Assembly (NCBI GenBank): GCA_902772845.1
Contig: CACYCI010000017.1
Location: forward strand, 1-39,303
DNA from: an uncultured Ruminococcus sp.
GTDB lineage: Bacteria > Bacillota > Clostridia > Oscillospirales > CAG-382
Length of the DNA stretch: 39,303 nt
Direction: 5' to 3'
Shown: piece after piece, positions 33,203 to 39,303 of the stretch
How the letters are laid out: every line of letters starts with the position of its first letter
How positions within the stretch are numbered: the stretch's first letter is position 1
Notes under the pieces: generated by a model
Seen by the model: the letters and a program-made list of their open reading frames with translations, nothing else
What the model was told of the DNA's origin: nothing
The model's database searches: none
Program-made: the position numbers and the translations under genes

Positions 33203-34360
33203 TTGAAGATCAGGGCGTTTGTGTTTGCGGCGGCAGCCGCGTTCGCTTTGGTGTTTTCGCCGGTGCTTCCGGCGGCCGAAAGCCGCCGTGCGGCAGAGGC
33301 GTTCGCCGAACCCGCTCCGGATCCGTTCTGTTTTGACGACGCGGATCTGATCAACGTCTCCGCAAGTGCAGCGGTGCTTATGGAGGCGGAAAGCGGCAGG
33401 GTGATCTTTTCCAAAGATCCGCACAAAATGCTCCCCATGGCATCCACGACAAAGATAATGACCTGTTTGCTCGCCTGCGAGCTGCTCGATCCGGAGCGCC
33501 CCGTGACGGTCACGAAAGAGACCGTGGATATAGAGGGCTCCTCGGTCTATCTGACAGAAGGCGAAGTGCTGACGGTAAAAGAGCTGCTGTATTGCGCCAT
33601 GCTGCGTTCCGGCAACGACGCCGCGCGTACTCTTGCAAAAGAATGCGGCGGCAGCGTAGAAAATTTTGTCGCCATGATGAATCTGCGCGCAAAAGCCATG
33701 GGACTTACGCGCACACATTTCGCCAATCCCGAAGGGCTTCCGGCCCCCGGGCATTATACCACCGCCTACGATCTGGCGCGCCTGACGGCCGCGGCGTTGA
33801 AAAATTCCGTTTTCGCAGAGGTATGCGCTACTCAAAGCGTAACCGTTTGCGGCGGAAAACGCACGCTTGTGAACCGCAATAGGCTTATGCCCGTTTATTC
33901 GGGCATGATCGGAGTAAAGACCGGCTACACGCCTGAAGCCGGGCATTGCCTTGTTACTGCCGCGGAACGCGGCGGGGTAAGACTGGTGGCCGTTACGCTA
34001 TGCGACAACGACCGGTGGTCCGATCACCGCCGTCTGCTCGATACCGGATTTTCCGAGCTCGAAGAGCGGCTGCTTTTTGAACCGGGCGCGCTTTGCGCAG
34101 TGATCCCTGTGGCGGGAACAGACGGCAAAACGCTGCGCTTTTCCAATGCGGAAGACGTGCGGGCTTCTCTGCCTCCGAACGTCGCGGTTACATATACGCT
34201 GCAAAAGCCGGCGTTCGTTTACGCGCCGGTTTCGGAAGGCGATACGCTGTGCCGCGCGCTGATTTACGCCGACGGTCATCTGATCGCGTACGTTCCGCTC
34301 CGCGCGGAAACGGGCGCCCACGCCGAAAGACAGAATCTTTTTGAAAGACTGACGAATTGA
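33203..34360 (+). CDS. D-alanyl-D-alanine carboxypeptidase (S11, DacF-like)
   Basis: This 385-aa secreted penicillin-binding protein trims the terminal D-Ala of peptidoglycan stems. It begins at TTG with a signal peptide (about 1-24). Active-site motifs are in order: STTK (S81 and K84), SGN (136-138) and KTG in GVKTGYTPEAG (about 239). A C-terminal beta domain (about 275-375) follows. It lacks an obvious membrane-anchoring amphipathic tail. The position after scpAB-ytfJ and before rluB recalls the dacB-rluB neighbourhood of Bacillus subtilis. Confidence 0.94.
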   Translation: MKIRAFVFAAAAAFALVFSPVLPAAESRRAAEAFAEPAPDPFCFDDADLINVSASAAVLMEAESGRVIFSKDPHKMLPMASTTKIMTCLLACELLDPERPVTVTKETVDIEGSSVYLTEGEVLTVKELLYCAMLRSGNDAARTLAKECGGSVENFVAMMNLRAKAMGLTRTHFANPEGLPAPGHYTTAYDLARLTAAALKNSVFAEVCATQSVTVCGGKRTLVNRNRLMPVYSGMIGVKTGYTPEAGHCLVTAAERGGVRLVAVTLCDNDRWSDHRRLLDTGFSELEERLLFEPGALCAVIPVAGTDGKTLRFSNAEDVRASLPPNVAVTYTLQKPAFVYAPVSEGDTLCRALIYADGHLIAYVPLRAETGAHAERQNLFERLTN

Positions 34361-34362
34361 AG

Positions 34363-35283
34363 ATGGAAAATAACGAAGGAATAAAACTTCAGAAATACAT
34401 TTCGGATTGCGGACTTATGTCGCGCCGCAAAGCCGAAGCCGAAATAGAAAACGGAGCGTTCACCATAAACGGCGAGCCGGCCGTTTTGGGCAACCGGGTA
34501 TTCCCGGGGAAAGACGTAGTGGAATACCGCGGCGAACAAGTTGCGCCGCAAAGCAGAAAGTATTACGTCATGCTGAACAAACCGCAGGGGTACGTCACGA
34601 CCACGGCGGACGAATTAGGCAGAAAAAACGTATGCTCGCTGGTGGATCTCCCCGCACGGTTATACCCCGTGGGGCGGCTGGATTACAACAGCGAAGGACT
34701 GCTGCTTCTGACAAACGACGGCGAATTTGCCAACCGCATGACGCATCCGCGCTATGAGCACAAAAAACGCTACCTCGTCACCGTGGCGGGGAGAATAGAA
34801 AACAACGCGCTGGACATGATCCAGCATCTGCGCGAGCTCGACGGAGAGCCGATAAATCCGGTGGAAGTAAAGCTTGCGGAACGGAACGAGAACGCTTCCA
34901 AGCTTATATTCACGCTTACGGAAGGCAAGAACCGGGAAATAAGGCGGATCTGCGAAAAAGCCGGGCTGAGCATCATGCAGCTCAAGCGCTTTGCGCTCGG
35001 TCCGCTTCAGTTGGGCGAACTTGCGCCCGGAAGCTGGCGCCACCTCACCCCCGAAGAAATAAAGGAGTTGAAAAACACAGATGATAACCACAAAACAAAG
35101 GGCATATTTAAGAAAGCTGGGCCAAACGACCGACGCCCTTTATCAGATAGGCAAAAACGGGATAACAGAAACGACAGTAGAAACGCTCGACGCCGCGCTG
35201 ACGGCAAGGGAGCTGATAAAGATAACCCTGCTGGAAACTTCGCCGGTAAGCCCCAAAGACGCAATGGCAGAACTGATGGATAA
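34363..35283 (+). CDS. rluB: 23S rRNA pseudouridine synthase RluB-type with overprinted basic tail
   Basis: This RsuA/RluB-family enzyme has an S4 RNA-binding domain (about 6-60) and the catalytic domain with GRLDYNSEGLLLLTNDG (nucleophile Asp) and the KNREIRR motif. The core ends near residue 240 at HLTPEEIKELK, as in Bacillus RluB. The frame does not stop there: about 67 further codons run through the first two thirds of yhbY and encode a basic, disordered tail with about 8 Lys and 12 Arg. A TTG at 34357 overlapping the previous stop is an alternative start. The target site is probably U2605-equivalent, by homology. Confidence 0.93.
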   Translation: MENNEGIKLQKYISDCGLMSRRKAEAEIENGAFTINGEPAVLGNRVFPGKDVVEYRGEQVAPQSRKYYVMLNKPQGYVTTTADELGRKNVCSLVDLPARLYPVGRLDYNSEGLLLLTNDGEFANRMTHPRYEHKKRYLVTVAGRIENNALDMIQHLRELDGEPINPVEVKLAERNENASKLIFTLTEGKNREIRRICEKAGLSIMQLKRFALGPLQLGELAPGSWRHLTPEEIKELKNTDDNHKTKGIFKKAGPNDRRPLSDRQKRDNRNDSRNARRRADGKGADKDNPAGNFAGKPQRRNGRTDG

Positions 35284-35374
35284 GCTCGGTTGCGAAGCGG
35301 TGCAGGTCATAGGCCGCAAGGTCACCGTATACCGTCCCAATGCGGAAAAACCTCGCATAGTCCTTCCGCGCTGA
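35081..35374 (+). CDS. yhbY: YhbY/CRS1-domain RNA-binding protein
   Basis: This 97-aa protein binds the pre-50S ribosome. The N-terminal KQRAYLRKLGQ and the loop QIGKNGITET (GxxG-type) are the CRM domain signature; EALTARELIKI-like and AVQVIGRKVTVYRP complete the fold. AAGGAG lies 12 nt before the ATG within rluB codons. It overlaps rluB by 203 bp in another frame, and both frames look genuine. The next gene's first ATG overlaps its stop. nadD, the usual downstream neighbour, is missing. Confidence 0.94.
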   Translation: MITTKQRAYLRKLGQTTDALYQIGKNGITETTVETLDAALTARELIKITLLETSPVSPKDAMAELMDKLGCEAVQVIGRKVTVYRPNAEKPRIVLPR

Positions 35375-35388
35375 TGAAGGAAACCGCC

Positions 35389-35985
35389 ATGGACAAGCTG
35401 GAACAGATAAAGCGCGACCTGTACGCGCAAGAGCCGCGCCGTATAAAACACATAGAAGGAGTCGCCGAATCGGCGATAGAGATCAAAAACCGTCATTTTC
35501 CGCAGATCTCCGACGAGACCGCGCTGTGCGCGGCGTATATGCACGATTTCACCAAGGAATATTCCAAAGAACAGCACATGGAAATATTCAGCCGCTACGG
35601 CATATCGCTTGACGAATGCGAACTTGCAAGCGAAAAGCTGTGGCACGCCAAATCGGCGTACGCGCTCGCAAAGCACGTCTATTCCCTTACGGACGATATC
35701 TGCGACGCGGTGCTTTACCACACGACCGGCCGGGCGGATATGGCTCCGCTGGATAAAGTGATCTATCTTGCGGATTATATCGAAAAGAACCGCACTTTCG
35801 TGGATTGCGTCGACGTACGCGACACTTACGCCATGCTTTGCGAAAAAAGGGAGCCGACCGCGCTCGATTCCGCGATCCTGTATTCGCTCGACTTGACAAT
35901 ATCAGACCTGCTGGAAAGCCGCCGGATAATACACAGAGACACTTTTGAAGCGAGGAACTATCTCATTAAGGAAGGAATACAATAA
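35389..35985 (+). CDS. yqeK: YqeK family HD-domain phosphohydrolase
   Basis: This 198-aa protein belongs to a family shown in Bacillus to hydrolyse diadenosine tetraphosphate symmetrically. HD-domain ligands are H21 in KHIEGVAESA, H52-D53 in YMHDFTKEY, and HTTGRADMAPLDKVIYLADYIE. The ATG at 35389 has AAGGA 7 nt before it; an in-frame ATG at 35374 would add five residues. It lies between yhbY and rsfS, as in the yqeI-nadD-yqeK-yqeL cluster but without nadD. Confidence 0.94.
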   Translation: MDKLEQIKRDLYAQEPRRIKHIEGVAESAIEIKNRHFPQISDETALCAAYMHDFTKEYSKEQHMEIFSRYGISLDECELASEKLWHAKSAYALAKHVYSLTDDICDAVLYHTTGRADMAPLDKVIYLADYIEKNRTFVDCVDVRDTYAMLCEKREPTALDSAILYSLDLTISDLLESRRIIHRDTFEARNYLIKEGIQ

Positions 35986-35987
35986 AA

Positions 35988-36362
35988 ATGGAAAAGAACA
36001 CCCACGAATACGCACGCCAAATTGCCGAAGCCGTCGCAAACGCGCTGGACGGCAAAAAGGCGCTGGACATAAACGTACTCACGGTGGAAAAGAGCACCGC
36101 GCTGGCGGATTTCTTCGTCATTGCCGCAGGCACTTCCTCCACCCACATTAAGGCGCTCGCCGACGAGGTCGAATTCAAGCTCAAAGAAACGCTCGGCGTA
36201 GAACCGTCGCATATAGAAGGAGCGGACGACAAGACCTGGATCCTGCTCGATTACGGCTGCGTGGTGGCACACGTGTTCACGCGGCAGGCGCGTGAATATT
36301 ACAAGCTGGACAAGCTTTGGGCGGACGCCGGCGCTGCGGCTGCCCCGATAAAGGAAGATTAA
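35988..36362 (+). CDS. rsfS: Ribosomal silencing factor RsfS
   Basis: This 124-aa protein binds L14 and blocks subunit joining when nutrients are low. The family pattern KALDINVLTVEKSTALADFFVIAAGTSSTHIKALADEV is present, as is WILLDYGCVVAHVFTRQAREYYKLDKLWADA at the end. It starts 2 bp after yqeK, behind GGAAGG. It is the expected last member of the yhbY-yqeK cluster and leads into leuS 25 bp later. Confidence 0.96.
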   Translation: MEKNTHEYARQIAEAVANALDGKKALDINVLTVEKSTALADFFVIAAGTSSTHIKALADEVEFKLKETLGVEPSHIEGADDKTWILLDYGCVVAHVFTRQAREYYKLDKLWADAGAAAAPIKED

Positions 36363-36387
36363 AGTTACAGTAAGGAAGTATACAGCT

Positions 36388-38799
36388 ATGAAGCACGATT
36401 TCAAACAAACGGAGCCGAAATGGCAAAAGCGCTGGGAAGAAGCGGGCGCTTTCAAGACCGGCCGCGATCATTCCAAGCCCAAATTCTACGGTCTTGTGGA
36501 ATTCCCCTACCCTTCGGGCGCGGGTATGCACGTAGGGCATATAAAGGCGTATTCCGGGCTGGAGGTAATATCGCGGAAACGCCGTATGCAGGGCTATAAC
36601 GTCCTGTTCCCGATAGGGTTCGACGCATTCGGTCTCCCCACGGAAAACTACGCAATAAAGCACAATAAGCATCCGCGCGTCGTCACCGACGAAAACATAG
36701 CCCATTTTACCGAACAGCTCAAACGCGTGGGCTTTTCGTTCGACTGGGACCGCACCGTTGACACGACCGATCACGATTATTACAAATGGACCCAGTGGAT
36801 ATTCCGCAAAATGTTCGACAACGGCCTTGTGTTCCGCGACAAGACGCTTGTCAATTATTGTCCCTCGTGCAAATGCGTGCTTTCCAACGAAGATTCCCAG
36901 GGCGGCAAATGCGATATCTGCCATTCGGACATAGTTCAGAAGAGCAAGGACGTATGGTATCTGCGTATAACGGCGTATGCCGATAAAATGCTCGAAGGTC
37001 TTTCCGAAGTCGATTTCCCCGAAAATATCCGCGCCCAGCAGGAAAACTGGATCGGGCGTTCCTCCGGTGCGTTCGTGGATTTCGAGCTTTCGGGCAACGA
37101 TGAAAAGCTGCGTGAAAAGCTGCGCATCTATACGACGCGCTGCGACACTCTGTTCGGCGTGACGTTCATGGTAATGGCGCCCGAGCATCCGCTTATAGAC
37201 AAATATTCGAACCGCATAGCCAATATGGATCAAGTCGCGGCCTACCGCGAAGAATGCGGCAAAAAGACCGAATTCGAACGCACCCAGCTCGTAAAGGAAA
37301 AGACCGGCGTGCGGCTTGACGGGCTTTGCGCCGTCAACCCCATTACCGGCAAAGAGATACCCATTTATATTTCGGACTACGTTATGATGGGGTACGGCAG
37401 CGGCGCGATAATGGCTGTCCCCGCGCACGATCAGCGCGACTGGGAATTCGCCAAGAAATTCGGCATAGATATCATCCAGGTCATCAAAGGCGGCAATATA
37501 GAAAAATGCGCGTACGACGGCGACGGCGAGATGATAAATTCCGACTTTTTGAACGGCTGCACCAACAAAAAAGAAAGCATAGAAAAAATGCTTGCCGAAC
37601 TGCAGAAGCGCGGCATAGGCGAAGCGGGCGTACAGTATAAAATGAAAGACTGGGCTTTCAACCGCCAGAGATACTGGGGCGAGCCCATCCCCATAATTCA
37701 CTGCCCGCATTGCGGTATGGTCGGCGTTCCGTACGATGAGCTTCCTCTGCTTTTGCCGGAAGTTGAAAATTTCGAACCGGGCGAAGGCGGGGAATCGCCG
37801 CTTGCCAAGATCGATTCGTTCGTCAACTGCATCTGCCCCAAATGCGGCGGCAAAGCCCGGCGCGAAACGGACACCATGCCTCAGTGGGCGGGTTCTTCGT
37901 GGTACTATCTGCGTTATATAGATCCTCATAACAGCGAAAAGATCGCCGACGAGGACGAACTGAAATACTGGCTCCCCGTAGATTGGTACAACGGCGGTAT
38001 GGAACACGTTACGCGGCATCTGATATATTCCCGCTTCTGGCACCGTTTCCTTTACGATATAGGCGTTGTCCCCACCAAAGAACCGTTTGCCAAGCGCACC
38101 GCGCAGGGCCTGATACTCGGCCCTGACGGCGTAAAGATGTCCAAATCGCGCGGAAACGTCGTAGATCCTCTGGACGTTATCGAACAGTACGGCGCAGACA
38201 CACTGCGCGTTTACGTCCTGTTCATGGGCGATTACGGTTCCGCCGCACCCTGGTCGGTCACTTCGGTGCGCGGCTGCAAAAAGTTCCTTGAACGCGTCGC
38301 CGCCATGACCGATATGATCACCGCGAGTTCGGACAAAAAAGTGGTGAAATCGCTCCACGCCACAGTCAAAAAGGTATCCGCCGATATCGAAAGCATGAAA
38401 TTCAACACCGCCATTGCGCAAATGATGACTTTCGTCAACGACGTTTACGCCTGCGGCGGGATATCCCGTGAAGACCTTATCACGTTTATAACGGTACTCA
38501 ACCCCTTCGCGCCGCACCTCACCGAGGAAATGCACGAATCTCTGGGCGGGACCGGGCTGCTTTCGCTCGCCGCCTGGCCGGAATACGACGAAGCTCTGCT
38601 CGCTGAAGACACCGTTGAAATAGCGGTACAGGTCTGCGGCAGATTGCGCGCCACCATAGAGCTCCCCAAGGACTGTTCCAAAGGAGAGGCCGCAAGGATC
38701 ATAGCCGAATCCGGCAAAATAGCTGCTTTTACCGAAGGCAAAACCTTCGTAAAAGATATATACGTCCCTAACAGGATCTACAACATCATTATTAAGTAA
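36388..38799 (+). CDS. leuS: Leucyl-tRNA synthetase
   Basis: This 803-aa class I synthetase has the usual bacterial length. The HIGH-type motif is HVGH at 48-51, and KMSKSRGN lies near residue 590. The CP1 editing domain contains [21 protein letters not shown] and the Thr-rich hydrolytic pocket, zinc-like Cys pairs are at CPSCKC...CDIC and in the later CPKCGG, and the C-terminal anticodon-binding domain is complete. AAGGAAG precedes the ATG. The 25-bp gap to rsfS has no room for a T-box leader. Confidence 0.98.
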   Translation: MKHDFKQTEPKWQKRWEEAGAFKTGRDHSKPKFYGLVEFPYPSGAGMHVGHIKAYSGLEVISRKRRMQGYNVLFPIGFDAFGLPTENYAIKHNKHPRVVTDENIAHFTEQLKRVGFSFDWDRTVDTTDHDYYKWTQWIFRKMFDNGLVFRDKTLVNYCPSCKCVLSNEDSQGGKCDICHSDIVQKSKDVWYLRITAYADKMLEGLSEVDFPENIRAQQENWIGRSSGAFVDFELSGNDEKLREKLRIYTTRCDTLFGVTFMVMAPEHPLIDKYSNRIANMDQVAAYREECGKKTEFERTQLVKEKTGVRLDGLCAVNPITGKEIPIYISDYVMMGYGSGAIMAVPAHDQRDWEFAKKFGIDIIQVIKGGNIEKCAYDGDGEMINSDFLNGCTNKKESIEKMLAELQKRGIGEAGVQYKMKDWAFNRQRYWGEPIPIIHCPHCGMVGVPYDELPLLLPEVENFEPGEGGESPLAKIDSFVNCICPKCGGKARRETDTMPQWAGSSWYYLRYIDPHNSEKIADEDELKYWLPVDWYNGGMEHVTRHLIYSRFWHRFLYDIGVVPTKEPFAKRTAQGLILGPDGVKMSKSRGNVVDPLDVIEQYGADTLRVYVLFMGDYGSAAPWSVTSVRGCKKFLERVAAMTDMITASSDKKVVKSLHATVKKVSADIESMKFNTAIAQMMTFVNDVYACGGISREDLITFITVLNPFAPHLTEEMHESLGGTGLLSLAAWPEYDEALLAEDTVEIAVQVCGRLRATIELPKDCSKGEAARIIAESGKIAAFTEGKTFVKDIYVPNRIYNIIIK

Positions 38800-38812
38800 A
38801 GGAGGAACAACC

Positions 38813-39205
38813 ATGGCAGAAAAGAAGAAATCCGGATTTTGGAAAGACTTTAAGGATTTCATCAGCAAGGGCAACGTAATAGATCTGGCTGTCGCGGTAG
38901 TCATCGGCGCCGCTTTCAACAAGATCGTTTCGTCGTTCGTCAATGACATCATCATGCCGCTCATCAGTCTCATCGTAGGCGGTAAGAGCGTTGCTGATTG
39001 GAAATGGGTCATCACCGAAGAAGTCGTAAAAGACGGTTCGGTCGTTACCGCAGAAAACGCTCTGCGTTACGGCGCGTTCATTCAGAACGTGATCGACTTC
39101 CTGATCGTCGCTTTCTCTATCTTTGTCGTGCTTCGCGCTTTCACCAAGCTTCAGAACAGAAGAAAGAAAGCAGAAGCTGCCGAAGAAGAGAAAAAAGACG
39201 CTTAA
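38813..39205 (+). CDS. mscL: Large-conductance mechanosensitive channel MscL
   Basis: This 130-aa channel protein releases solutes on hypo-osmotic shock. The first helix [31 protein letters not shown] is the family signature. The second helix is about residues 82-103, followed by a charged cytoplasmic helix ending in [16 protein letters not shown] precedes the ATG. Its stop shares one base with the next start (TAATG). Confidence 0.97.
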   Translation: MAEKKKSGFWKDFKDFISKGNVIDLAVAVVIGAAFNKIVSSFVNDIIMPLISLIVGGKSVADWKWVITEEVVKDGSVVTAENALRYGAFIQNVIDFLIVAFSIFVVLRAFTKLQNRRKKAEAAEEEKKDA

Positions 39206-39303
39206 TGGGCGTTTACATCGGTGCCGACGGCGGAGCGAGCAAGCTTATGCTGTGCCTTTCCGCCGGCGGCACACGCCGTTTTTCTAAAGTGCCGCAATGC
39301 GTG
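39205..39303 (+). CDS. BadF/BadG/N-acetylglucosamine kinase-like ATPase (5' fragment)
   Basis: Only the first 33 codons are in the window, running off the right edge. The start GVYIGADGGASKLMLCLS matches the phosphate-1 motif of the ASKHA-fold BadF/N-acetylglucosamine kinase group (G-x-DGG-x-S/T-K). The start is fixed by the 1-bp overlap with mscL. Substrate class cannot be decided from this fragment. Confidence 0.7.
   Translation, partial: MGVYIGADGGASKLMLCLSAGGTRRFSKVPQCV

Noticed and set aside
36363-36387. T-box riboswitch upstream of leuS
   Set aside because: Only 25 bp separate rsfS and leuS, far too short for a T-box leader.
36277-39015. A 912-codon open frame on the minus strand opposite leuS
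   Set aside because: It mirrors the leuS codons, spans gene boundaries, has no ribosome site or family resemblance, and leuS is complete. The bias against certain Leu and Ser codons explains the lack of stops.

Overview
The window looks like chromosomal core DNA of a member of the Bacillota, most likely an uncultured Clostridia lineage. Three things suggest this: Bacillus/Clostridium-type gene order, the sporulation-associated pair DUF2953/YtfJ, and a PrpC/PrkC phosphatase-kinase pair with PASTA domains. By eye the base composition is moderately GC-rich. Genes are packed tightly, with many 1-30 bp overlaps. No rRNA or tRNA gene, CRISPR array, insertion sequence or prophage gene is visible. 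The genus-level identity is not resolved.

Layout. (1) 1-2496: rplL (end of a ribosomal protein operon) with its terminator, a lipoprotein that may be an alpha/alpha toroid, and a convergent Gfo/Idh/MocA oxidoreductase. (2) 2532-7036: back-to-back promoters with a small palindrome between them, then a plus-strand run of two unlike lipoproteins (Asp-box/beta-propeller-like, then YD-repeat-like), an OmpR-type response regulator and a polytopic histidine kinase. This is a plausible envelope-sensing operon. (3) 6961-10785: a monoacylglycerol-lipase-like hydrolase divergent from glpK and an MFS transporter, forming a small glycerol/acylglycerol module closed by a bidirectional terminator.

(4) 10794-28091, all minus strand: a long run that, read in the direction of transcription, holds DUF5685, a Cys-rich J-domain protein, a membrane protein, yicC, remA, gmk, rpoZ, priA, def, fmt, a YugP-type peptidase, rsmB, rlmN, prpC, a PASTA kinase, rsgA, pssA and a polysaccharide deacetylase. 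The yicC-to-rsgA part matches the Bacillus subtilis yloC-cpgA order, with coaBC absent and the peptidase added.

(5) 28292-39303, all plus strand: gpmI behind a clear sigma-A-type promoter, a site-2-protease-like peptidase, scpA, scpB, DUF2953, ytfJ, a D,D-carboxypeptidase, rluB, yhbY, yqeK, rsfS, leuS, mscL and the first 33 codons of a BadF/N-acetylglucosamine-kinase-like gene. nadD, which usually sits between yhbY and yqeK, is missing.

Most genes serve ribosome assembly and translation (rplL, def, fmt, rsmB, rlmN, rsgA, rluB, yhbY, rsfS, leuS), chromosome maintenance (priA, scpAB) and envelope growth and its control (PASTA kinase, carboxypeptidase, deacetylase, pssA). The most unusual points are four. 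The RluB reading frame runs about 200 nt through yhbY and so adds a basic tail. DUF5685 has two Asp-rich motifs spaced as in isoprenoid synthases and is coupled to a Cys-tailed J protein. The kinase carries about eight PASTA units. The lipoprotein/two-component operon also stands out.
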